DNA of 64,000 nt, taken from contig CAWJUD010000002.1 of NCBI GenBank assembly GCA_963845975.1, forward strand, positions 496,001 through 560,000. Direction: 5' to 3'. Shown here piece after piece: positions 28,983-36,987 of the stretch. How positions within the stretch are numbered: position 1 is the stretch's first letter; each line of letters opens with the position of its first letter. The notes beneath the pieces are model-generated. The model saw nothing but the letters and a program-made list of their open reading frames with translations, was not told the DNA's origin and did no database searches. A program made the translations under genes and the position numbers. This DNA is from JBEKIK01 sp963845975. GTDB lineage: Bacteria > Planctomycetota > Planctomycetia > Pirellulales > Thermoguttaceae.

Positions 28983-29609
28983 CTAATTGATTCCGGGGCA
29001 TGTTTTCGAGGCAGGTCGGTAGTGTATAAACCGTTGCCGCAGGTTTTGCAGTGCCAGGCTTAGATAACGACGCAGTGTATAGGACATTATACGTGCAGTA
29101 CATTTTAACCAAATATCGGCGACAACGCGAAGCCTCCAATTTACCGGTAGCAATTCTTGTTTAGTCTTAGGACCGGATAATGTGCGGTGGGGGCCGTCCA
29201 GTCGCATTTGACGGCATTCAATCGAGTGTACGTGCAGCAAATGGTCCATGCGTTGCCATAAATCCGCGTGTTTTATGGGGACCATGTATCCAAAAAATTC
29301 CCATTGCCATTTGTTTTCCCGCCACTCGGATATTCCATATTGTATCCCCTGCCGGATGTATGGGGAACAGGAGGTCAGGGTCACTCGGGATGGCTGATCT
29401 AACGATTCTAGCGCTCGAATAATAGTCAACAGGTCAAGGCGCTCCCCCGAAACACCGGGTTCGACATCGTCAATATCGAATTGAGATATCCCGTTGGCCT
29501 GCTTTAGCTTAAATCGCCACTGAAACGGATTATTATCCCGGGCTGTTTCGACAAATAGCAAATAATGAGGCTTATTCCCTTTTAACTGCTCTTTGATTTG
29601 CGTGACCAT
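28983..29609 (-). CDS. RNase H-fold protein, probably catalytically inactive
   Basis: Residues about 50-135 align by eye with RNase HI: GERLDLLTIIRALESL, then RVTLTSCSPYIRQGIQYGIS, then MVPIKHADLWQRMDHLLHVH, matching the E. coli DSQYVRQGI and PVKNVDLWQRLDAAL segments. The essential Asp of the DSQY motif is Cys here, the helix Glu is Asp, and the first Asp (TDGS) is replaced (FVETA). So the fold is likely kept but metal-ion catalysis lost. The C-terminal 70 residues are basic and unmatched. Role unknown, possibly nucleic-acid binding. Confidence 0.65.
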   Translation of the reverse strand: MVTQIKEQLKGNKPHYLLFVETARDNNPFQWRFKLKQANGISQFDIDDVEPGVSGERLDLLTIIRALESLDQPSRVTLTSCSPYIRQGIQYGISEWRENKWQWEFFGYMVPIKHADLWQRMDHLLHVHSIECRQMRLDGPHRTLSGPKTKQELLPVNWRLRVVADIWLKCTARIMSYTLRRYLSLALQNLRQRFIHYRPASKTCPGIN

Positions 29610-29648
29610 GTGTTATTTCCTACAAAATATTACTCAAAAGGCAAACAT

Positions 29649-29861
29649 TTACCGCTCATAGTCGAAAATAGCCAATGGCTGAATGTAACCATTCAGTTTC
29701 TGTAGGTATAATCGACTACTTGGCTTGCCAGCTTTTGCTGACCGTAAATAATAACCTATACTAATCATTTTATCTATTTTAACGAGCCAATTCCTCCTAT
29801 GGTTTATCTGGAAATTCACTATCTGAGGATTTCCTGATTTAAAAAGATTGAAAAAAATCAT
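29649..29861 (-). CDS. Doubtful small ORF (70 aa)
   Basis: A basic 70-residue ORF with an ATG but no ribosome binding site and no recognised domain. It lies in the spacer upstream of the RNase H-like gene. It may be chance. Confidence 0.2.
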   Translation of the reverse strand: MIFFNLFKSGNPQIVNFQINHRRNWLVKIDKMISIGYYLRSAKAGKPSSRLYLQKLNGYIQPLAIFDYER

Positions 29862-29939
29862 ATTTCGCCAAGGCTGAATGTATCTGCGGTGAACTGAAGT
29901 ATTTTCACTTCATCCCAGCCGCGCATTCACGGCGGGCTA

Positions 29940-30076
29940 AGAGCCTATCCCAATACCAGAACTGTTTGGAAATCAAGGAGTTTCGATCCCAATAATTCTC
30001 GTGAATTTGCCCTCACCCTAACCCTCTCCCGACCACTGGCGTGGTACCCGGAGAGGGGACTTTTGGGATAGGCTCT
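29940..30076. mobile_element. MITE-like element, complete copy
   Basis: A 137-bp element with 13-bp perfect terminal inverted repeats (AGAGCCTATCCCA and TGGGATAGGCTCT) and an internal GC-rich palindromic core CCCTAACCCTCTCCCGACC ... GGAGAGGGGACT. It has no coding capacity. Partial copies lie at 20793 and 52857. Confidence 0.7.
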
Positions 30077-30171
30077 AAATATGAACCACTTCCCTTAGAC
30101 CGTGATGGCAAGTTAAAATCACCTGAAACTTGGCATTACCCTTGCATTCGTGATAGGCATTTCTTTCAATA

Positions 30172-30198
30172 GTAAGACGATTTTGAAAATCGTCCTAC
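30172..30198. repeat. Hairpin repeat GTAAGACGATTTT type, copy 1
   Basis: Inverted repeat ACGATTTT/AAAATCGT flanked by GTAAG and CCTAC; a second copy lies at 43614-43640 before the FabI-like gene. Both sit just upstream of lipid genes. Confidence 0.7.
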
Positions 30199-30226
30199 TC
30201 AAAAGTCTTTATCGGTTGGGTTGGCC

Positions 30227-31234
30227 GTGGATGCACTTGTAACCGGCGGCGGGGGTTTTCTCGGACGATATATCGTCGAACGACTCCTTTCCCGGGGCTA
30301 TCGCGTCAGAGCGCTTGCCCGGAAGCAATACCCGGAATTACAGACTCTCGGCGTGGAGTTTATCCATGCCGATTTGTGCGATCGCGATTTAGTTGTAGAT
30401 GCCTGCCGGTCGGTGGACGTTGTATTTCATGCCGCGGGCATTGCCGGCCTGGGCGGACGGTGGCGGGATTTTTATCAAATCAACACGCTGGGCACGCGCT
30501 GGGTTATCGAGGGCTGCCGCCGGCATGGAGTGAATCGATTGGTTTATACCAGCAGTCCCAGCGTAATATTCGATGGAAACGATCAATGCGGAGTGGATGA
30601 AACGGCGCCTTATCCCCGCCGCTGGCTATGCCATTATGCGCACTCAAAGGCGCTGGCCGAGCAGGAAGTGTTAGCGGCCAACGGCGGCAACGGATTGTTG
30701 ACATGCGTGCTTCGGCCGCATTTGATTTGGGGCCCTCGCGACCGGTCGCTTATTCCGCGATTGTTGGATCGTGCCCGGTGCGGCCGGCTGATACAGGTGG
30801 GCGACGGCACAAACCAGATCGACACCACCTACGTGGAAAACGCGGCCGATGCGCACATTCAGGCCGCCGATGCACTTGGTCCGGGTTCGGCAGCGGCCGG
30901 GAAGGCGTACTTTATCAGTCAGGGCGAGCCTGTTAATTGTTGGGATTGGATCAATCGTCAGCTTGCCTTGGCAGGACTGCCGCCGGTGCGCAGATCGGTT
31001 TCCTTTGCCACGGCCTGGAAATTGGGGGCCTTTTTCGAGGCTGTTTACCGGGTGTTTGGCTGGCAGGGCGATCCGCCCATGACCCGATTTCTTGCCGCCC
31101 AAATGGCTCGATCGCATTATTTTTGCATTTCCAGGGCCAAAGCCGATTTCGGCTACTCGCCGGCCATTTCCACCGCTGAGGGCGTGCGCCGCATGGCCGA
31201 TTGGAGAAAATCGGGATTAGGGATCAGGGATTAG
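30227..31234 (+). CDS. NAD(P)-dependent epimerase/reductase, 3-beta-HSD / OleD-like
   Basis: Extended short-chain dehydrogenase with the cofactor motif VTGGGGFLGRYIVERLL, the Ser region LVYTSSPSVIFDG and the catalytic YAHSKALAE (YxxxK). This type includes OleD, which reduces 2-alkyl-3-oxoalkanoates, and 3-beta-hydroxysteroid dehydrogenases. The start is GTG at 30227 or TTG at 30221. It opens the lipid cluster; an OleA-like synthase lies at 45.5-46.6 kb. The last residues and stop codon are encoded inside a heptamer array. Substrate is inferred from context only. Confidence 0.82.
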   Translation: MDALVTGGGGFLGRYIVERLLSRGYRVRALARKQYPELQTLGVEFIHADLCDRDLVVDACRSVDVVFHAAGIAGLGGRWRDFYQINTLGTRWVIEGCRRHGVNRLVYTSSPSVIFDGNDQCGVDETAPYPRRWLCHYAHSKALAEQEVLAANGGNGLLTCVLRPHLIWGPRDRSLIPRLLDRARCGRLIQVGDGTNQIDTTYVENAADAHIQAADALGPGSAAAGKAYFISQGEPVNCWDWINRQLALAGLPPVRRSVSFATAWKLGAFFEAVYRVFGWQGDPPMTRFLAAQMARSHYFCISRAKADFGYSPAISTAEGVRRMADWRKSGLGIRD

Positions 31235-31240
31235 GCATGG
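31213..31240. repeat. Heptamer array, 4 units of GGGATTA type
   Basis: Units GGGATTA, GGGATCA, GGGATTA and a degenerate fourth; the epimerase stop codon lies inside the array. Confidence 0.85.
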
Positions 31241-31291
31241 ATTATTATTTTTCGTGTAAATTGCTAATACCGTAAATGAAGGAATGTCAAA

Positions 31292-31528
31292 ATGAAACCA
31301 TCCGATATTTTCGGGGTAATAGTCCGGAGCCTGGGATTACTGCTTGTTATGGGGCCGCTATGGGCTCTTTATTGGGCATTTTTAAATTTATTTCTGGGGA
31401 GACCGGGCAACGTGCTCGTCATAATTATTGGTTCTATTCCGGCATTATTTGTCGGTGTCTGGTTTCTCAGCGGCGCAAAGTCTTTAGTATACTTAGCTTA
31501 TCAAGAGGAATATGAAAAAGGGCAATGA
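31292..31528 (+). CDS. Small membrane protein with two transmembrane segments
   Basis: The 78-aa product has two hydrophobic helices (IVRSLGLLLVMGPLWALYWA and VLVIIIGSIPALFVGVWFL) and a short charged tail. GAAGGA precedes the ATG. No family recognised. It lies between the epimerase and KAS II genes in the same direction. Confidence 0.65.
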   Translation: MKPSDIFGVIVRSLGLLLVMGPLWALYWAFLNLFLGRPGNVLVIIIGSIPALFVGVWFLSGAKSLVYLAYQEEYEKGQ

Positions 31529-31746
31529 TAAGCTAGGAGCACTCGGCATCTGCAAATATTACATGACCTCCTGCCTATAATTATGGAAATCCTCCAATGG
31601 CCGGCAGATTTTCATTTTTTGGGCGTTTCGACTCCCCATCGGAGTGGATATTTCCCCATTTTATGGGCCGAATTTTTTTGCCGCTTGCCAGAAAACAAAC
31701 AAGGATGTAACCTCTCTAGTTTGGACTAGCAGCAAGGACAAAGTTG

Positions 31747-32990
31747 ATGATAGCACATTGGCCAGAGCACGAGCGGATTGTTATTACGGGCGTTGGACTT
31801 ACTGCGCCTAACGGGAATTCGCTAAAAGAATTTCGCGAAAGTTTGCTTTCCGGACGCAGCGGAGTTGTGCCTTACGAAACTCGCTATTTTGGACCGACTG
31901 TGGCAGGGATCTGCAATTTCGATGAACTTCGCTATCAAAAGCGAAAAGAAGTCCGCCGCGGCACCAGGGCGGGAGGCATAGGCATATATTGCGCACATGA
32001 GGCCGTTGCCGACGCCGGGTTGGATTGGCCTAATGTGGACAAATCAGGGATAGGCATTTATGTGGGCGTGACCGAACACGGCAACGTCGAGACTGAAAAC
32101 GAGCTTTACCTGCTTAAAGGCTACGATTACGACACGCAATACTGGTCGCACCATCACAATCCCCGCACGGTGGCCAACAATCCGGCCGGGGAAATTTCGG
32201 TGAATTTGGGCATCACAGGTCCGCACTACACGCTGGGTGCGGCGTGTGCGGCGGGCAATGCGGGAGTGATTCAAGGCGTGCAGATGCTGCGGCTGGGCGA
32301 GTGCGATATTGCACTTTGCGGCGGCGTTTCCGAGAGCATTCATACCTTTGGGATTTTCGCCAGTTTCCACAGCCAGGGGGCATTGGCCAAACACGAATAT
32401 CCGGCCAAGGCCTCCAGGCCCTTCGACCTGGACCGCAACGGCATAGTGGTGGCCGAGGGCGGTTGCATGTTCATTCTGGAGCGATTAACCGACGCCATAG
32501 CCCGGGCGCGAAAATCTACGGCGAGGTTGCCGGTTACGCCATGAACAGCGACGCCACCGATTTTGTCCTGCCCGATCCCGTCCGCCAGGCCGAATGCATT
32601 AACTTGGCATTGAAACGCGCCCAGTTGAATGCGGAAGACATGGATATTGTCAGCACGCACGCCACCGGGACCGCCTCGGGCGACATTCAGGAATGCCTGG
32701 CCTTAAGGCGAGTATGGCGCGAGAACGGTCGCACGGCCTTCAACAACACCAAGAGTTTTATCGGTCACGCGATGGGCGCGGCCGGGGCCTTGGAACTGGC
32801 CGGCAATCTGCCCTCGTTCACCGACGGCGTTTGCCATCCCACGATCAACCTCGACCGGCCGGACCCTGAGTGCACGCTGCCGAACCTGGTTGCCAACCAG
32901 GCGCGTGAATTGGGCGGGGTAAAGACCATTTTGAACAATTCCTTCGGGATGTTGGGAATCAATTCAGTCGTGATCGTGAAAAAAGTTTAG
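31747..32990 (+). CDS. 3-oxoacyl-ACP synthase II (KAS II / FabF-like), frameshifted
   Basis: Elongating ketosynthase with Cys in LGAACAAGNAGV, His in VSTHATGTASGD and His in SFIGHAMGAAGALE, so all three catalytic residues are present. Frame one ends at 32544, but the protein continues in another frame after CCCGGG (32501-32506): one added G joins FILERLTDAIARG to AKIYGEVAGYAMNSDATDF. As one gene it encodes about 414 aa, normal for FabF. The ATG at 31747 has AAGGA eight bases upstream. It is followed by ACP and two CrtI-like genes. Confidence 0.92.
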
Positions 32991-33031
32991 ATTACAAAAA
33001 ATTCATTCTTGATTCAGCGAGTGTTTAAAGC

Positions 33032-33295
33032 ATGACTGCGGCCGAGATCAAAAAAGCGGTGCTTGAAATTTTAGCCGATATCGCCCCGGACGAAGATTTG
33101 AGCGATTTGAAAGAGGACGTGCCGTTCCGCGAGCAGTTGGAAATGGACAGCATGGATTTTCTGGACATCGTAATGGAGTTGCGAAAGCGATATCGCATTC
33201 AAATTCCCGAGGAAGATTACGGCGAATTGGCCAGCATGGCCAGCACTGTGAAGTACCTCGAACCGCGGATGAAGGATGTGGTTAAGAAAGGATGA
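33032..33295 (+). CDS. Acyl carrier protein
   Basis: The 87-aa product has the phosphopantetheine attachment Ser in LEMDSMDFLDIVMEL and the acidic helical character of ACPs. The start differs from housekeeping AcpP, and it lies between KAS II and the CrtI-like genes, so it is probably a dedicated carrier for the cluster's acyl chain. The last codons are encoded in a GGATGAA heptamer array. Confidence 0.93.
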   Translation: MTAAEIKKAVLEILADIAPDEDLSDLKEDVPFREQLEMDSMDFLDIVMELRKRYRIQIPEEDYGELASMASTVKYLEPRMKDVVKKG

Positions 33296-33317
33296 AGGAT
33301 GAGGGGTGAAGGATGTA
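33267..33317. repeat. Heptamer array, GGATGAA type, spanning ACP stop and next start
   Basis: Two units at 33267-33280, a degenerate one, then four units at 33290-33317. The array contains both the ACP stop codon and the ATG of the first CrtI-like gene. Confidence 0.85.
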
Positions 33318-34686
33318 CGATACGATCATCATTGGCGCCGGCATGTCGGGTTTGGCGGCGGGGATCCGCCTGGCCCATTTTGATCGGCGGGTGTGCATTC
33401 TTGAACGGCACACTGCCATCGGCGGGCTGAACTCCTTTTATCGGCACAGCGGCCGGGACCTGGACGTGGGTCTGCATGCCGTGACCAACTATGCGCCCAA
33501 GGGATCGCGCAGCGGCCCGTTGGCCCGCTTGCTCAGGCAACTTCGCCTGGCCTGGGAAGAATTCGCTCTTGCCCCGCAGTTGGGCTCGTCGATCGAATTT
33601 CCCGGGACAAGCATGAGATTCAACAACGATTTTAAACTTTTCGAGTCTGAGGTTCGCCGTCATTTTCCGCGGGAAATGGACAATTTTCGCCGCTTGATGA
33701 GCCAATTGTGCGACTACGATCAGTTGGGACAACCGCATACGGGCCGTTCCGCGCGGGCGGTGGTGGGCGAAATTATTCGCGATCCGCTGTTGGTGGAAAT
33801 GCTGTTTTGCCCGGTGTTGTATTACGGCGGCGCAAAAGAACACGACATGGATTTCGGCCAGTTCAGCATTTTGTTTAGATCGATTTTTTTCGAGGGTTTG
33901 GCGCGGCCCTTGGCCGGCATCCGCTTGATCCTGAAAAAACTGGTGCAAAAGTTTAAAACCCTGGGCGGCGAATTGCGGCTGCGGGCGGGCGTGAGCCGGA
34001 TCAGGGTCAAGGACGATTCCGTGACCAAAGTCGTGCTCGAAGACGGCGCAGAACTGGAAGGGAAACAGGTCCTGTCGTCGGCCGGCTGGCTGGAAACCAT
34101 GCGCCTCTGCGGCGCAGGCGCGGCCGAGCAGGGCGATCAGAATCGTTTGTCGCTTTTGGAATCGATTTCGATCCTCAACGCCCCGCCGCGCGATTTAGGC
34201 TACGACAAAACAATCGTCTTTTTCAACGATTCCGAAAAAATCCACTACGAGAGGCCGGGGGATCTGGCGGACGTGCGTTCCGGAGTCGTGTGCTCGCCCA
34301 ACAATTTCGAGTACAACGAGCCCATGCAGGAAAACGTGGTGCGAATCACTTCGCTGGCCAATTACCAGCGCTGGGCCGAACTCGACGAAGAGGAATACCA
34401 ACTGGCCAAGCTCCGCTGGTACGACCGGTTGACGGCGTCGGCGATCCGTTTCGTGCCCGATTTCCGCGGCGCGGTGATCGATACCGACATGTTCACTCCC
34501 GTTACCATCCGGCGTTTTACCGGCCACGAAGGCGGCGCCATGTACGGCTCCGCCCAAAAATGCTACGACGGCACAACGCACCTGAAAAACCTTTATATCT
34601 GCGGCAACGACCAGGGCATGGTGGGCATCGTGGGCACGATCTTAAGCGGCATCAGCATCGCCAATCGGTATCTGCTGAAGGGATGA
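33313..34686 (+). CDS. CrtI-like FAD-dependent desaturase/oxidoreductase (first)
   Basis: The 457-aa product starts with the FAD dinucleotide motif IIIGAGMSGLAAGIRLA and the CILERHTAIGGLNSF segment of phytoene desaturases, and ends with the FAD-binding LYICGNDQGMVGIVGTILSG. Known relatives desaturate, isomerise or cyclise polyenes. In a cluster with KAS II, ACP and FabZ it may desaturate ACP-bound or free acyl chains rather than carotenoids, as no phytoene synthase is present. It ends in a heptamer array. Confidence 0.9.
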   Translation: MYDTIIIGAGMSGLAAGIRLAHFDRRVCILERHTAIGGLNSFYRHSGRDLDVGLHAVTNYAPKGSRSGPLARLLRQLRLAWEEFALAPQLGSSIEFPGTSMRFNNDFKLFESEVRRHFPREMDNFRRLMSQLCDYDQLGQPHTGRSARAVVGEIIRDPLLVEMLFCPVLYYGGAKEHDMDFGQFSILFRSIFFEGLARPLAGIRLILKKLVQKFKTLGGELRLRAGVSRIRVKDDSVTKVVLEDGAELEGKQVLSSAGWLETMRLCGAGAAEQGDQNRLSLLESISILNAPPRDLGYDKTIVFFNDSEKIHYERPGDLADVRSGVVCSPNNFEYNEPMQENVVRITSLANYQRWAELDEEEYQLAKLRWYDRLTASAIRFVPDFRGAVIDTDMFTPVTIRRFTGHEGGAMYGSAQKCYDGTTHLKNLYICGNDQGMVGIVGTILSGISIANRYLLKG

Positions 34687-34722
34687 GAGATAAAGGATGA
34701 GATATAAGGCATGAAGGATGAA
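34681..34722. repeat. Heptamer array, 6 units of GGATGAG type
   Basis: Six degenerate 7-bp units; the stop codon of the first CrtI-like gene lies in the first unit. Confidence 0.85.
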
Positions 34723-34730
34723 TAAACCAT

Positions 34731-34748
34731 GAAACCGCTTGCGGTTTC
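34731..34748. repeat. Palindrome GAAACCGC/GCGGTTTC
   Basis: Same palindrome as at 7402-7419, in the opposite orientation relative to its heptamer array; variants at 46687 and 51303. Confidence 0.8.
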
Positions 34749-34751
34749 GCA

Positions 34752-34786
34752 TTGCCCATCGCCCATCGCCCACCGCCCACTGCCCA
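34752..34786. repeat. Heptamer array, 5 units of TCGCCCA type
   Basis: Five 7-bp units directly upstream of the second CrtI-like start codon; a different heptamer from the array 30 bases earlier. Confidence 0.88.
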
Positions 34787-34793
34787 CCTAACA

Positions 34794-36200
34794 ATGATTG
34801 AAACAATCCGCGATTATTACGACGTGATCGTTATCGGGGCCGGATTGGCGGGGATGACGGCCGCGAATATGCTGGCACGGTCGGGACATTCGGTGCTCCT
34901 GTTGGAACAGCATTCCAAGCTGGGCGGGTTGGCGACCTGGTTTCGCCGGCCGGGCGGGCAGATATTCGACGTCTCGCTGCACGGTTTTCCGGCGGGCATG
35001 ATCAAAAGCTGCCGCCGCTATTGGAACGCCCAGATCGCCGATTCCATCGTGCAGCTTAAGCACATCCGTTTCGACAATCCCATGTTCTCGCTGGTCACTA
35101 CGTTCGACCGCGCTGATTTTACCCGGGTGCTCAGCGGCCGGTTTCAAGTCCCGGCGGAGACGGTCGACGGCTTTTTCGACGCCGCGAGGAACATGAATTT
35201 CTTCGACGACCAAACGACCACAACCGGACAGTTTTTGGAGAAATATTTCCCCGGCCGGCCCGACGTCGTGCGCTTGTTGATGGAACCGATCACCTACGCC
35301 AACGGTTCGACCCTGGAAGATCCGGCGCTGACGTATGGGATTGTGTTCTCCAACTTCATGTCCAAGGGGGTATATACCTTCCGGGGCGGCACCGATCGGT
35401 TGATCGGCCTGATGCGCGATGACCTGCTTAAACACGGCGTCGATATTCGCACCTCTTGCAAGGCGGAAAAAATTCACGCGGCCGGACGAAACGTGCAAGG
35501 CGTAACGGCCGGCGGCCGGATGATCAAGTGCAGGGCGGTTGTTTCCAACGCCAATTTGACGGGCACGATTTTCAACCTTGTCGGTCAAGAGAATTTCAGT
35601 GCTGATTTTATAGAACAGGCCCGGGCGGTAAGATTGAACAACTCCAGCACGCAGGTTTACATCGCTTTGAGGCCGGGCGAGATGATCGATCATGAGACCT
35701 GCGGCGATCTGCTGTTTGCTTCCACGGCGGCGGAGTTCCGCACCGATTTGCTTCTTAACCGGAATATCACCAGCCGGACATATTCGTTTTATTATCCCAA
35801 GACCCGGCCGGGCAGCGACCGCTGCTACGTGGTGGCCAGCACGAACGCGAAATACGAGGATTGGGCCGACCTGAATCCGGAAGACTACCAGGCGGGAAAA
35901 CGCGATTTAATCGAAAGCACGCTCGACGCCCTGGGCAAATTCGTGCCCGATTTGCGGTCGAAGATCGATCATGCCGAGGCCGCTACGCCGCTAACCTTCG
36001 AGCGATACACTTTGCACCTTGCCGGGGCCAGTTTTGGCACTAAATTCGAGGGGCTGGCCGTGAGCCGGGGATTGCCAGAACATATCGCCGGATTGTATCA
36101 TGCCGGGAGCGTGGGGATTATCATGTCCGGTTGGTTGGGGGCCGTAAATTACGGAGTGATCGTGGCCAACGACGCGGACGCATTTTTAACGAAGAGGTAA
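34794..36200 (+). CDS. CrtI-like FAD-dependent desaturase/oxidoreductase (second)
   Basis: Starts at ATG 34794 after the heptamer array. FAD motif VIVIGAGLAGMTAANMLARS, then LLLEQHSKLGGLATWFRRPG; the C-terminal part has LYHAGSVGIIMSGWLGAVNY. It shares the phytoene desaturase architecture with the gene before it but is clearly divergent, so the pair is an old duplication or two steps of one pathway. The stop codon TAA is the first triplet of the GGGGACAG-type repeat at 36198. Substrate unknown. Confidence 0.9.
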   Translation: MIETIRDYYDVIVIGAGLAGMTAANMLARSGHSVLLLEQHSKLGGLATWFRRPGGQIFDVSLHGFPAGMIKSCRRYWNAQIADSIVQLKHIRFDNPMFSLVTTFDRADFTRVLSGRFQVPAETVDGFFDAARNMNFFDDQTTTTGQFLEKYFPGRPDVVRLLMEPITYANGSTLEDPALTYGIVFSNFMSKGVYTFRGGTDRLIGLMRDDLLKHGVDIRTSCKAEKIHAAGRNVQGVTAGGRMIKCRAVVSNANLTGTIFNLVGQENFSADFIEQARAVRLNNSSTQVYIALRPGEMIDHETCGDLLFASTAAEFRTDLLLNRNITSRTYSFYYPKTRPGSDRCYVVASTNAKYEDWADLNPEDYQAGKRDLIESTLDALGKFVPDLRSKIDHAEAATPLTFERYTLHLAGASFGTKFEGLAVSRGLPEHIAGLYHAGSVGIIMSGWLGAVNYGVIVANDADAFLTKR

Positions 36201-36326
36201 AAAGGGGACAGCTCCAATTTGCGGGCATTGACCAAAGGTTGGTCAAGGCCCGACCAACAGACCATGCTTTGCATGGTGCTCGTAGGCGCCCGGTGCTTCG
36301 CACAAATTGGACCAGTTCCCTCTTTA
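36198..36326. mobile_element. MITE-like element of GGGGACAG family, intergenic copy
   Basis: Imperfect terminal inverted repeats of about 24 bp (left TAAAAAGGGGACAGCTCC..., right reading inward TAAAGAGGGAACTGGTCC...), both continuing into CAATTTG. Inside are palindromes, including GACCATGC/GCATGGTGC. No coding capacity. A shorter relative is inserted in lysS at 57768. Confidence 0.65.
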
Positions 36327-36341
36327 CCATGTGATGAAGCA

Positions 36342-36782
36342 ATGAGCCGAGAACAAATCCTTGCCGCCATTCCGCACCGGCCGCCGTTTTTACTGGTGGA
36401 TGAGATCGTGGAGTGGACCGACTCGCGGATCGTCTGCACCAAGGTTTTTACCGGCGCGGAGGATTTTTTCGCCGGGCATTATCCCGGATATCCGCTGGTG
36501 CCCGGCGTGCTGTTGTGCGAGGCGGCAATGCAGTCCGGGGCGATTTTGCTTTCAAGGCATTTTGCAAATGCAGAAAATAAAGTACCCGTGGCCGCAAAGA
36601 TGAACGACGTCCGCTTTAAGCGCATAGTCCGGCCCGGCGAGCTGATTCGCATGGAGGTCGAGTTGGTCGAGCGGATGGCCGATATATTTTTCCTCAAAGC
36701 GAAAGTGACCGTGGAGGATAAAATCGCCGTGCGATTCGAATTCGCCTGTACCGCGACGGATAAGAATATGGATGAAAGATGA
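36342..36782 (+). CDS. 3-hydroxyacyl-ACP dehydratase (FabZ-like)
   Basis: The hot-dog-fold product (146 aa from ATG 36342) has ILAAIPHRPPFLLVDEIVEW and the catalytic region FFAGHYPGYPLVPGVLLCEA, with the active His and the Glu of CEAAMQ. It removes water from 3-hydroxyacyl-ACP. The upstream in-frame extension falls in the MITE-like repeat and is not coding. It is the last lipid gene before the IS66 insertion. The final MDER codons are encoded in a heptamer array. Confidence 0.92.
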   Translation: MSREQILAAIPHRPPFLLVDEIVEWTDSRIVCTKVFTGAEDFFAGHYPGYPLVPGVLLCEAAMQSGAILLSRHFANAENKVPVAAKMNDVRFKRIVRPGELIRMEVELVERMADIFFLKAKVTVEDKIAVRFEFACTATDKNMDER

Positions 36783-36797
36783 GGGATGATGGATGAA
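36770..36797. repeat. Heptamer array, 4 units of GGATGAA type
   Basis: GGATGAA, AGATGAG, GGATGAT, GGATGAA; contains the FabZ stop codon. Confidence 0.85.
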
Positions 36798-36823
36798 TAA
36801 CCACCAATGTAATTCGTATATCA

Positions 36824-36876
36824 TTTAGCCCTCGGTGAATACACCGGGAGTTTTGGTCGCGGCCATCAGGCCGCGA
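36824..36876. repeat. GGCTAAA-family palindrome plus hairpin TCGCGGCC/GGCCGCGA
   Basis: TTTAGCCCTCGGTG pairs with CACCGGGAG (36824-36850), and a separate 8-bp-arm hairpin lies at 36857-36876. Confidence 0.7.
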
Positions 36877-36987
36877 TAGGGCAAGGTGGTGAAAACGTCA
36901 ATTGCAAGTAAACGTCTCATACTCTTTAACCTCTAGCAAGAGTAAGCGTCCGCCCAATCCATGGTGGCAGGCTGTGGGGAACCAGCG

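Larger units (their letters stand above)
29862..30226. other. Repeat-rich spacer ahead of the lipid cluster
   Basis: Holds a GGCTAAG-tailed palindrome (about 29918-29940), the complete MITE-like element (29940-30076) and the GTAAGACGA hairpin (30172-30198). No gene is seen; the lipid cluster promoter should lie here. Confidence 0.6.

Noticed and set aside
34788..35693. A 301-codon minus-strand ORF
   Set aside because: Antisense to the second CrtI-like gene; no motif and no start signal.
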